The notes under the pieces were generated by a model that saw only the letters and a program-made list of their open reading frames with translations, made no database searches and was not told where the DNA came from. A stretch of DNA of 64,000 nt from an uncultured Jannaschia sp. (GTDB lineage Bacteria; Pseudomonadota; Alphaproteobacteria; Rhodobacterales; Rhodobacteraceae): contig NZ_CANLTR010000006.1 in assembly GCF_947494055.1 (NCBI RefSeq), positions 124,001 to 188,000 of the forward strand. The letters are read 5' to 3'. Of the stretch, positions 34,400 through 42,649 are shown in pieces (positions within the stretch are counted from its first letter, which is position 1; each line of letters starts with the position of its first letter). A program made the translations under genes and the position numbers.

Positions 34400-34866
34400 T
34401 GATCCTGCGCAAGGACAGCGTGGCCGAGACCGAGGGCGTCTCGGGATATCCCGCGCCCTACGACCTCGGCCGCGGCAACCTGCACTACCGCTACCTGACC
34501 GACGCCGGCGGACTGACCCAGTTCGGCGCCGTGCTGGAGGTTCTGCATCCCGGCGGGCAATCCTCGCAGATGCACTGGGAAAGCGACGAGGACGAGTTCC
34601 TCTACATGCTCTCGGGCGCGCTCACCGTCGTCGAGAACGGCGAGGAAACGGTGATCGGTCCCGGCGATGCCTGCTGCTGGCCGGCGGGGGTCGAGGTCGC
34701 GCACATGCTGCGCAACCACACCGACCGCGACGCGACCTATCTCATCGTCGGCGCGCGTCATCCCGGGAACGTCTGCAATTATCCCGGCCTCGACCTGCGC
34801 GGCACGCCGGACGGTTACACGCATCTCGACGGCACCCCCTACCCACGTGAGGGAGACAAGACATGA
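34399..34866 (+). CDS. cupin-domain protein in beta-oxidation operon
   Basis: A 155-aa protein with one cupin barrel. Metal-type motif 1 is SSQMHWESDEDEFLYMLSGALTVVENGEE (about residues 55-83) and motif 2 is PGDACCWPAGVEVAHMLRN. The first-motif histidine pattern is reduced (one His and several Asp/Glu), so metal binding and catalysis are uncertain. It starts by TGATG overlap with the thiolase and ends by ATGA overlap with the FadJ-type gene, so all three are tightly coupled. No function is assigned. Confidence 0.87.
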   Translation: MILRKDSVAETEGVSGYPAPYDLGRGNLHYRYLTDAGGLTQFGAVLEVLHPGGQSSQMHWESDEDEFLYMLSGALTVVENGEETVIGPGDACCWPAGVEVAHMLRNHTDRDATYLIVGARHPGNVCNYPGLDLRGTPDGYTHLDGTPYPREGDKT

Positions 34867-37052
34867 CGGATTTCGCCTGGACGAAGGACGACGACGGCAT
34901 CGCCACGATCACGTGGGACGTGAAGGACAAGTCGATGAACGTGCTCAGCCTCGAAGGCTGGGACGCCCTCGACGCCTGCGTGACCGAGGCACTCGCGGAC
35001 GAGGCCGTGCGCGGCATCGTCATCACCTCCGCGAAGGACAGCTTCGCCGGCGGCATGGACCTCAACGTCATCGCGCGCATGAAGGCCGAGGCGGGCGATG
35101 CGCCGGCGCAGGGCCTGATGGACGGGCTGACACGCTGCCACGGCATCCTGCGCAGGATCGAGCGGGCGGGTATGGACCCGAAGACGCTGAAGGGCGGCAA
35201 GCCCGTGGCCTGCGTCCTGCCGGGCACCGCGCTCGGCATCGGGTTCGAGATTCCGCTGGCCTGCCATCGCATCTTCGCGGCCGACAATCCGAAGGCCAGG
35301 ATCGGCCTGCCCGAGATCATGGTCGGCATTTTTCCCGGCATGGGGGGCACGACGCGGCTCGTCCGCAAGCTCGGCGCGATGGGCGCCTCGCCCTTCCTGC
35401 TCGAGGGCAAGCTCAGCGACCCGAAGAAAGCAAAGGCCGCGGGGCTGGTCGACGAGGTGTCGGACGACCCGATGGCCGACGCGCGGGCCTGGGTGCTGGC
35501 CGCGAAGGACGGCGACCTCGTCAAGCCGTGGGACCAGAAGGGCTACAAGATGCCCGGCGGCACGCCCTACCATCCGGCGGGTTTCATGACCTTCGTCGGC
35601 GCCTCGGCGATGGTGAACGGCCGGACGCAGGGCGCGTTCCCCGCGGCGAAGGCGCTTCTCTCCGCGGTCTACGAGGGCGCGATGGTGCCCTTCGACACGG
35701 CGCTGCGGATCGAGGCGCGCTGGTTCACGAACGTGCTGATGAACCCCTCGTCGGAGGCGATGATCCGGTCGCTCTTCATCAACAAGGAAGCGCTGGAAAA
35801 GGGCGCGAACCGCCCCGAGGCGCCCGACCAGAAGGTCGCGAAGCTGGGCGTGATCGGCGCGGGCATGATGGGCGCGGGCATCGCCTACGTCGCCGCGAAT
35901 GCCGGGATCGAAGTCGTCCTGATCGACCGGGAACAGGCCGCGGCCGACAAGGGCAAGGCCTATTCCGAGGGGCTGCTCGACAAGGGCATCTCCCGCAAGA
36001 AGGTGACCGGGGAAAAGAAGGCGGAGGTGCTGGGCCGTGTGCACGCCACGACCGATCTCGACGCGCTGCGGGGCTGCGACCTGATCGTCGAGGCGGTGTT
36101 CGAGGACACGGACGTCAAGGCGGAGATGACACGCGCGGTGGAGGCCGTGGTCGGCACGGATTGCATAATCGCCACGAACACGTCCACCCTGCCGATCACC
36201 GATCTCGCCCGCGCGAGCGCCCGGCCCGAGCAGTTCATCGGCATCCACTTCTTCTCGCCCGTCGACAAGATGATGCTGGTCGAGATTATCAAGGGGGCTG
36301 AGACGGGTGACCGCGCCGTCGCAAAGGCGCTCGATTTCGTCCGCCAGATCCGGAAGACCCCGATCGTGGTGAACGACGCGCGGTTCTTCTACGCCAACCG
36401 CTGCATCATCCCCTACATCAACGAGGGCATCCGCATGGTCGCGGAGGGCGTCGCGCCGCCGCTGATCGAGAACGCCGCCAAGCAACTGGGCTTCCCGCTC
36501 GGGCCCTTGCAGCTCGTCGACGAGACCTCGATCGACCTCGGCGTGAAGATCGCGAAGGCCACGCGCGCGGCGATGGGCGACGCCTATCCCGACGGCGCGG
36601 TTGACGACGTACTCTTCGCGATGGCCGAGGCCGGGCGGCTGGGCCGCAAGGCGAAGGCGGGCTTCTACGAATACGACGAGGCGGGCAAGCGTCAGGGGCT
36701 CTGGCCGGAGCTCGGCGCGCGCCATCCGCTGGCTGCGGACCAGCCGGACCTGCACGCGGTGCAGAACCGTCTGATGCTGGTGCAGGTGCTCGAGGCCGTC
36801 CGCGCGCTCGAGGAGGGCGTACTCGAGGACATCCGCGAGGGCGATGTCGGCGCGATCCTCGGCTGGGGTTTCGCGCCGTGGTCGGGCGGTCCGTTCGCCT
36901 GGCTCGACATCGTCGGCGCTGCGTGGGCAGTCGCGACCTGCGACGCGCTGGCCGAACGGCACGGGCCGCGCTTCTCGGCGCCGGACGTGCTGCGCCGAAT
37001 GGCGGCGGACGGTGCGCGCTTCTACGGGAGCGACGGCGCGAAGGCGGCCTGA
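34863..37052 (+). CDS. fadJ: 3-hydroxyacyl-CoA dehydrogenase / enoyl-CoA hydratase (FadJ/FadB type)
   Basis: A 729-aa multifunctional beta-oxidation enzyme. The N-terminal crotonase domain (1-190) has the oxyanion segment SFAGGMDLN and the two catalytic glutamates in GIGFEIPLACH and RIGLPEIMVGIFPGMGG. The NAD-binding domain (about 325-500) starts LGVIGAGMMGAGIAYVAANAGI and has IGIHFFSPVDKMMLVEII. Two 3HCDH C-terminal domains follow, with KTPIVVNDARFFYANR. The enzyme hydrates enoyl-CoA and oxidises 3-hydroxyacyl-CoA. It is the last gene of the operon and converges on the Hint gene with only 4 bases between. Confidence 0.95.
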   Translation: MTDFAWTKDDDGIATITWDVKDKSMNVLSLEGWDALDACVTEALADEAVRGIVITSAKDSFAGGMDLNVIARMKAEAGDAPAQGLMDGLTRCHGILRRIERAGMDPKTLKGGKPVACVLPGTALGIGFEIPLACHRIFAADNPKARIGLPEIMVGIFPGMGGTTRLVRKLGAMGASPFLLEGKLSDPKKAKAAGLVDEVSDDPMADARAWVLAAKDGDLVKPWDQKGYKMPGGTPYHPAGFMTFVGASAMVNGRTQGAFPAAKALLSAVYEGAMVPFDTALRIEARWFTNVLMNPSSEAMIRSLFINKEALEKGANRPEAPDQKVAKLGVIGAGMMGAGIAYVAANAGIEVVLIDREQAAADKGKAYSEGLLDKGISRKKVTGEKKAEVLGRVHATTDLDALRGCDLIVEAVFEDTDVKAEMTRAVEAVVGTDCIIATNTSTLPITDLARASARPEQFIGIHFFSPVDKMMLVEIIKGAETGDRAVAKALDFVRQIRKTPIVVNDARFFYANRCIIPYINEGIRMVAEGVAPPLIENAAKQLGFPLGPLQLVDETSIDLGVKIAKATRAAMGDAYPDGAVDDVLFAMAEAGRLGRKAKAGFYEYDEAGKRQGLWPELGARHPLAADQPDLHAVQNRLMLVQVLEAVRALEEGVLEDIREGDVGAILGWGFAPWSGGPFAWLDIVGAAWAVATCDALAERHGPRFSAPDVLRRMAADGARFYGSDGAKAA

Positions 37053-37056
37053 CCGG

Positions 37057-37635
37057 TCAGCGCAGGGTGCGGAGCCGCGGCTCGCCCTCGGCGTTCATCG
37101 CGGTGAACGCGGCGCGCGCCATCTCGCGCTCGACGACGGGGACGTCGCTTGCCTGAATCTCGCAGGCGACGCCCTCCGCCTCCACGACGACCGGACGGCC
37201 GAAATCCAGCGTGGTGTAATGCAGGTCGGCGATCGGCCGCTCAACGATCAGGCCCCGCAGACCCACGAGGTCGCGGATGCCCACGGAGATTTCGGCCATG
37301 CCTGCGACGCGTTCCACCGTCGGCCCGTCGAGCAACACGCGCTGCGGCGGCGACAGGCGAAGCGGTCCCGGGTTGCCGAGCGATCCGACCGGAACGCGCA
37401 CGGGCCAGTCGTCCCGCCGGTAGATCAGGTCGGCGCGTCGCATGATCTTCCGCTCGATCTGCGCGATCTTCAGCGGCCCGACCGTCGTGTCAACCAGCTC
37501 GCCGACCTCGAGCATCTCCACGTTCCGCATGCCGTCGGACGTGGCGACCCGCGTGCCGATCAGGAAGGCACAGGGTGCGTGATCGTCAGGGCCGGTGGCG
37601 AACGTGCTTCGCTTGAAGGGAACTGGCTTGACCAT
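37057..37635 (-). CDS. Hint-domain protein
   Basis: A 192-aa protein with the Hint (Hedgehog/intein) fold common in Rhodobacteraceae. The domain starts at a Cys in APCAFLIGTRVATSDGMRNVEMLEVGE (about residue 20). Later blocks are PVRVPVGSLGNPGPLRLSPPQRVLLDG and ADLHYTTLDFGRPVVVEAEGVACE. Relatives usually have a His in the SPxHR block; here it is SPPQR, so self-processing may be lost. ATG 37635 was chosen; ATG 37692 is also possible. Neighbours upstream are a sulfotransferase and an EamA exporter. No substrate protein domain is attached. Confidence 0.8.
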   Translation of the reverse strand: MVKPVPFKRSTFATGPDDHAPCAFLIGTRVATSDGMRNVEMLEVGELVDTTVGPLKIAQIERKIMRRADLIYRRDDWPVRVPVGSLGNPGPLRLSPPQRVLLDGPTVERVAGMAEISVGIRDLVGLRGLIVERPIADLHYTTLDFGRPVVVEAEGVACEIQASDVPVVEREMARAAFTAMNAEGEPRLRTLR

Positions 37636-37733
37636 GCGCTGCTCTCGCACGGACGCGGACGGAACGGCAAGAGGTCGCCGACCCAGTGCCATCGTGTGAC
37701 CGGCGCCGCCGCGACGGCGGGCCCCGGGCAATA

Positions 37734-38378
37734 TCAGGCTCCGATCCCGAACCGATAGCCGAACCGTGCGATATCCGCGGCACAGATCTCGGCGACCCGC
37801 GCGCGTATCGACGCGTCGTAGGCCGCGCGCCACTCGACTGGCCGGTCCGAGCGGTTCGCGTGCGGCATGACGAGGCGAAACCCGAGCAGGCGCTCGAACG
37901 GCGCGAGATCGGTCGCGAGATGCTCGAGCCGGATGAAGATCGGCGTGGCCCCTCCGGCTACATAGCTGGCATAGGGCGCGCGCCGGAAGCTCTCCTTAAC
38001 CTCCGCGTCCGCGACGAACCCGGCGAAGTCCGAACGATTCGCCACGCGGACCGCCGGGTGGTCGAATGTCTGCCCGCGCAGCCAGTGGTAGTAGCTCGCC
38101 ATCCGTGCCCAGGGATTGCGGACCAGCATGACCGGGCGCAGCGCGTCCATCACCGCGTCGGGCAATAGTCCACGGGCATCGGCAAGCGTCGAATGTTTCC
38201 ACAGCCGCCCCGCACTCCGCGCGCCTTGCAGACGTCCGCGCCGGCGGATGGCCTTCGGCGTGTCGCCAATCAGGAGGTCGTCCGCCATCGCCCGCGCTTC
38301 GAGCGCGAGCGCCATCGACGTGCCGCCGGTCTTCGGCGCGTGGACGAAGGCATAGCCGCGGCCGGGCGACAGGATCAC
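37734..38378 (-). CDS. sulfotransferase family protein
   Basis: A 214-aa PAPS-dependent sulfotransferase of the type that sulfates carbohydrates. The 5'-phosphosulfate loop is YAFVHAPKTGGTSMALAL (about residues 9-26) and the 3'-phosphate-binding part is LVRNPWARMASYYHWLRG (about 83-100). A C-terminal helical region with LGFRLVMPHANRSDRP resembles carbohydrate sulfotransferases of marine bacteria. The start is GTG 38378, overlapping the EamA gene stop (GTGA). The acceptor is unknown; nearby glycosyltransferases make a glycan plausible. Confidence 0.88.
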   Translation of the reverse strand: MILSPGRGYAFVHAPKTGGTSMALALEARAMADDLLIGDTPKAIRRRGRLQGARSAGRLWKHSTLADARGLLPDAVMDALRPVMLVRNPWARMASYYHWLRGQTFDHPAVRVANRSDFAGFVADAEVKESFRRAPYASYVAGGATPIFIRLEHLATDLAPFERLLGFRLVMPHANRSDRPVEWRAAYDASIRARVAEICAADIARFGYRFGIGA

Positions 38379-39271
38379 GCGACCCGCGCCCCTCGTCCGC
38401 GCAACACGATGAGCGATCCCGCCCCCGCGATCAGGCCGAGGCCCAGAAGCGAGACGGGCGAGAGCGCGTCGCCCCAGAGCATAAGGCCGAACAGTGCGGA
38501 GAAGCCCAGAACCGAATATTCGAAGACCGAGACCAGCGACGCCTCCGCCAGTTGATAGCCGCGCGTCAGGCACACCACGGCGAGCAGGCTGCCCGCCGCC
38601 TGCACGACGCACCACGCGAGCACTTCCCCGTCGGGCCAGACCCAGCCCTGCGCGAGAAAGCCGTCCCCCGGCCCGAGCGCCTCGATCGCGGCGATCCCGA
38701 CGAGGCCCCAGAGCCCCTGCGCCGTGAACGAGCCCAGCGCGACCACAAGCGCCGTTTCCGTCGCGCACCATTCCCGGGTCGCGATCGCGCCCATCGCGTA
38801 GAACGCGCCCCCCAGGATCGGCACGAAGACCAGCGGCTCGATCGCGTCCGGATTCGGCGAGAGCACCATCACCACGCCCGCGAAGCCGATGAGCACCGCC
38901 GCGATGCGGACCGGTCCGATCCGCAGACCGAACACGGCGACCGACAGGATCAGCACCCAGATCGGCGCGGTGAAGAGCCCGGCCGCCGCCTGCGCCACCG
39001 GCAGGAAGCCCAACGCGCCGAAGTAGATCATCAGCGCCGTCGCCATGATCCCCGACCGCGCGAGCAGGCCGCGCCAGTTCGACACGGCTAGCCGCCGGCC
39101 CGACAATGCGAGCCAGCCAAGGACCCCCGTCCAGATCATCGCCGTGCGGATGACGTGGAAGGTCCACAGGCTCGACGTCTCCGCGATCACGCGAACGAAC
39201 TGGTCGATGAAGCCGATGGTGAGGGTCGCGACCAGGATGAAGCCGGCCGCGGCGACGGGTCTGTTCTGCAT
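38375..39271 (-). CDS. DMT superfamily (EamA) transporter
   Basis: A 298-aa inner-membrane protein with ten hydrophobic helices in two EamA repeats. The first covers about residues 10-135 (FHVIRTAMIWTGVLGWLAL, AQAAAGLFTAPIWVLILS) and the second about 145-290 (ARGYQLAEASLVSVFEYSVLG-like segment). It is probably a metabolite exporter. The ATG is at 39271. Its stop overlaps the sulfotransferase start. It is divergent from the pseudo-peptidase gene at 39449. Confidence 0.92.
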   Translation of the reverse strand: MQNRPVAAAGFILVATLTIGFIDQFVRVIAETSSLWTFHVIRTAMIWTGVLGWLALSGRRLAVSNWRGLLARSGIMATALMIYFGALGFLPVAQAAAGLFTAPIWVLILSVAVFGLRIGPVRIAAVLIGFAGVVMVLSPNPDAIEPLVFVPILGGAFYAMGAIATREWCATETALVVALGSFTAQGLWGLVGIAAIEALGPGDGFLAQGWVWPDGEVLAWCVVQAAGSLLAVVCLTRGYQLAEASLVSVFEYSVLGFSALFGLMLWGDALSPVSLLGLGLIAGAGSLIVLRGRGARVA

Positions 39272-39448
39272 GTCCGGTCTTGTCCTGCCCCGCCGCGTCG
39301 TCGCAGTATCGCGACCCGTGAGGCGAGGAGCAACGGGCGCGATGCAGGTGACGGCATACCGGGAGCGCAGCCGCGTCGCGGCCGGGGCCACGCGCGACCC
39401 CCGTCCAGGTATCCGCGTCTTGGACCGGCAGGCCCCGGCGGCGTCCGG

Positions 39449-40435
39449 TTGACCGCGCTCGCCGGCATCGAACGGCTGGAGACGACGGCATTCTGGCGCC
39501 CCGGGGCGGAGGCGCCGCGGCAGGAGGTCTACGTCACGCTGGGCGAGGCGGAGCTTGTCGTGCAGGATTTCGCTGGCACGGCGCTCAGCCACTGGTCGCT
39601 GCCGGCGCTGGTCCGCCGCAATCCGCGCAGGATGCCGGCCCTCTATGCTCCCCACGAGGAGGCGGGCGAGGAGCTGGAGATCGCCGAGCCCGAGATGATC
39701 GCCGCGCTCGACCGTGTCGTCTCCGCCGTCGAGACGGGCCGCCGCCGGCCCGGCGCACTTCGCCGCCTTCTCCTCGCGACGGCAATCGTCGTTGCCCTCG
39801 TCACGATGCTGGCCTGGCTGCCGGGCGCGTTGCGGCGTCACGCGGTCGATATCATCCCGCCGGCGCAGGCGCGCGACATCGGCGACCGGATGCTCGACGC
39901 ACTCGCCCATCGCGCCGGCTCGACCTGCAACTCGATCCCGGGGGACGAGGCGCTCGCGACGCTGCGCCAGCGCCTCACGCCGACCCGGCCGCTGCGCCTC
40001 GCGGTTCTGCGCGAACTCGAGCCGCCCGAACTGGCGCTGCCCGGCGACCTGATCGTGTTGTCGAACCGAACCCTTGACTCCCATGACGATCCCGATGTGG
40101 CGGCCGGGCACCTCCTCGCCTCGATCGTCACGACCCGGACGGCACCGCCCCTGCGAGCTTTCCTGCGGGATCTCGGCCTCGTCGATCTCGCCCGCCTTCT
40201 CGCTTCCGGGCGGGTGCCGGATCACGCCGTCGCCGGCCGTGTCGAGGCGCTCCTGGCCGATCCGCCGGAGCTTCCCGTCGACGAACGCCTGCGGGCGGCC
40301 TTCGACGCGGCCCATCTCGCCTGGGCGCCCTGGGCCGATGCGACCGGACGCCCGACGGCCGGGGCCGCGCCCTCCGACATGCCGCCCTCCCTCGACGATA
40401 CCGCCTGGCTCGCCCTGCGCGACATCTGCCGCTGA
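39449..40435 (+). CDS. membrane protein resembling M48 peptidase but lacking the zinc motif
   Basis: A 328-aa protein. The N-terminal domain (1-110) is small and soluble (RQEVYVTLGEAELVVQDFAG). One membrane helix spans about residues 110-130 (LLLATAIVVALVTMLAWLPGAL). The C-terminal part follows the order of Ste24/M48 metallopeptidases: IIPPAQARDIGDRML, then LPGDLIVLSNRTLD. Where active enzymes have HExxH, this has HLLAS, so zinc binding is lost. A TTG at 39449 is the likely start; no good ribosome site is seen. It is divergent from the EamA gene and ends 3 bases from a convergent glycosyltransferase. Confidence 0.72.
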   Translation: MTALAGIERLETTAFWRPGAEAPRQEVYVTLGEAELVVQDFAGTALSHWSLPALVRRNPRRMPALYAPHEEAGEELEIAEPEMIAALDRVVSAVETGRRRPGALRRLLLATAIVVALVTMLAWLPGALRRHAVDIIPPAQARDIGDRMLDALAHRAGSTCNSIPGDEALATLRQRLTPTRPLRLAVLRELEPPELALPGDLIVLSNRTLDSHDDPDVAAGHLLASIVTTRTAPPLRAFLRDLGLVDLARLLASGRVPDHAVAGRVEALLADPPELPVDERLRAAFDAAHLAWAPWADATGRPTAGAAPSDMPPSLDDTAWLALRDICR

Positions 40436-40438
40436 CGG

Positions 40439-42649
40439 TCAGTGTCGTGTCTCAGCGACCTCGTCCACGGTGAAGAAGAAGTCCGCCGGATGGTCAGCGA
40501 ACGCGATGGCGTCCGGCACGCTGTCGGGCCCTGCGAGGAACACGTTCGCCCCGAAATGCGCATGCATCCGGCTGAGCCGGTCGAGCCGGGCACCGCCGAT
40601 CTCCGCGAGGAACGCCGCGTTCTCCGGCACCGCCTTCAGGGCCGCGATCCGCGACCGGTGCGCCGCCACGCAGGCATCGTGCGCCACCGCGACGCCCGGT
40701 AGCGCCCGCAGGGCGGCAATCCCCTCGGCCAGCGCGGCGGCCCGCGCCCGCATCCGCGTATCCCGCTCGGCGTTGTTGTTCATCCGGAACCAGTAGCCCA
40801 GCCCCTGATCGCGCGCGACGTGGTTCACCCGCCCGCGGTCGCGCTTGACGAGGAAGCTCTCCGCGTCGCGCACGGCATAGTGCTTCAGTGTCGCCAGATC
40901 GTAGCCGTAGGTCGCCATCGTCGAGCGCCAGCTGTTGCGCAGCATCTCCCGCGGCATCGGCCGGCCCGAGCCGTTGACCCAGGCGACCTGCCGCCAGAGA
41001 TCGGGACGCAGCCCCTTCGGCCGGTGCACGCCCAGCTTGCGGAAGATGGCGTTCCGGCGAAACAGCGTCTTGAAGCCCCAGGCCTGATGCGGCTTGCGAC
41101 AAAGCTCCGGCGCGCAGGCGGTGAAGCGCTGCGTCACGGGGGCGTCCGCAAAGGTCAGGTGCCCGTCATGACCGAAGAGCCGCCACGTCAACGAGATCAT
41201 GTTCGCGTCGCCGACGGCGGCATAGAGGTCGGCGAGCCGCCCGGCACCGACATGCACGTCGATGAACTCGTCGACATCCATGCAGATTGCCCAGCCCGCC
41301 CGCGCGAGGATCGGCTCCGCCTCCGCGTCGGCGAGCGCGGCGTGCTGCGGCTTCAGGCCGGTGCCGGGGAACGGATTGTCGCGCCGCACGACGATCCCCG
41401 CGGCCGCGAGCGCGTCGAGCAGTTCCACGGTCCCGTCGGTGCAGTCGTTGGTGTAGATCAGGAAATCGTCGACGCCGATGCCGCGGTGATGGGCGATCCA
41501 TTCGAGAATGAACGGCCCCTCGTTCTTCATGCAGGTCACGATCGCCGTCCGCCCCGGCAGCGCGGCGGGCAGGCAGGCGACGGGCGCGGCGGAGACGGGC
41601 GGCAGGACGGGCGCGTGCCCGAAGCCTTCGCGCGACAGTCGTAAAAGCGCGTCGCTCTGCACCAGACCCGATTTCGGCGCGAGCGGGCGGTCCCCCGCCT
41701 CGTTGCAACGCAGCGCCATCGCGCGGTGGAAAAAGGTCGGTTCTCCGTCCGACGTCAGCCTCCCGATCCGCGTCAGCCGGAACGGCGCGTCCGGCGGCAG
41801 GCGCGCGGGCGCGGCGATCCAGCGGCGGTGCCCGCCCGTCGCATCGAACAGGGTGCAGACATGGTCGCCGAACCGCACCGCTCGGTCCCTGCGGACGCGC
41901 CACGGATAGATCCGTCGCCCGAGAATCGGGATCACCCCCGTCTCGTTCGCGTCGATCCGCGCGAACGCGCCCTGCCCGGCCGGCGCGGGTGCGAGCAGGT
42001 CCGAGACGTCGAGGAACGCCACCGCCCGCGCCTTCGTCAGGAACCGCCAGCGCAGCGCCTCGAGGACGACCAGCTCCACCAACGGTGCGGTCCAGGGATC
42101 CGCCGCCGGGACGTCCATGCGGTCCCGGCCGGGCGCATCGGGGGCCTGGAGCGGGTGCCGCTCGCTCACGGCCTTGCCGCCGAGCGGGAACGGCGCGGAC
42201 ACGACGACGAGGCGTGCGAGCCCCTCGACCGGCGTGACGGCCAGTGCGGCTTCCAGCGCGGGGGCCAACGGCGGCTCGCCCGGTCGGGTCCGGTCGAGGA
42301 TCAGCGCCGCCTGTGCCCCCTGCCCGACATGCCAGTCGAGCCAGTCGCGGACGATCTCCGCCGGCTCCCCGTTGCGGCAGCCCATCATCACCCGCAACCC
42401 TGCGAACAGGTCCGGCTCGGGTGCGGCGACCGGGACGGATGCGTCGCAGCCGGCGACCGGCACCGCAACCTCCGCGCCGTCCGCGACCCGCGCCATGACC
42501 GAGCCATTGACCGTTACGCACGCCGCCTCGATCCGTGCGGGGTCGAGCCCGCGTCCGAGGAAGATGCATGCGCCGTCCGGGCCGCCGACAGCGTCGATCA
42601 CGGTCACGTCGCCGAAGACCCGGCCGTTCAGGATCCGTGTCTCAACCAC
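40439..42649 (-). CDS. two-part GT2-like glycosyltransferase
   Basis: A 736-aa protein. The C-terminal half (from about residue 370) is a GT2-type domain: TAIVTCMKNEGPFILEWIAHHRGIGVDDFLIYTNDCTDGT, then the DxD motif ICMDVDEFIDV. The same domain makes up the whole upstream gene. The N-terminal half contains a weak copy (VMMGCRNGEPAEIVRDWLDWHVGQGAQAALILDR) without a DxD. It probably adds sugars to a surface glycan. The start is GTG 42649, overlapping the upstream gene by 8 bases, so the two are coupled. No membrane helix. Confidence 0.85.
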   Translation of the reverse strand: MVETRILNGRVFGDVTVIDAVGGPDGACIFLGRGLDPARIEAACVTVNGSVMARVADGAEVAVPVAGCDASVPVAAPEPDLFAGLRVMMGCRNGEPAEIVRDWLDWHVGQGAQAALILDRTRPGEPPLAPALEAALAVTPVEGLARLVVVSAPFPLGGKAVSERHPLQAPDAPGRDRMDVPAADPWTAPLVELVVLEALRWRFLTKARAVAFLDVSDLLAPAPAGQGAFARIDANETGVIPILGRRIYPWRVRRDRAVRFGDHVCTLFDATGGHRRWIAAPARLPPDAPFRLTRIGRLTSDGEPTFFHRAMALRCNEAGDRPLAPKSGLVQSDALLRLSREGFGHAPVLPPVSAAPVACLPAALPGRTAIVTCMKNEGPFILEWIAHHRGIGVDDFLIYTNDCTDGTVELLDALAAAGIVVRRDNPFPGTGLKPQHAALADAEAEPILARAGWAICMDVDEFIDVHVGAGRLADLYAAVGDANMISLTWRLFGHDGHLTFADAPVTQRFTACAPELCRKPHQAWGFKTLFRRNAIFRKLGVHRPKGLRPDLWRQVAWVNGSGRPMPREMLRNSWRSTMATYGYDLATLKHYAVRDAESFLVKRDRGRVNHVARDQGLGYWFRMNNNAERDTRMRARAAALAEGIAALRALPGVAVAHDACVAAHRSRIAALKAVPENAAFLAEIGGARLDRLSRMHAHFGANVFLAGPDSVPDAIAFADHPADFFFTVDEVAETRH

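Noticed and set aside
34839-36962. 707-codon minus-strand open frame
   Set aside because: Antisense shadow of the FadJ-type gene; no recognisable domain.
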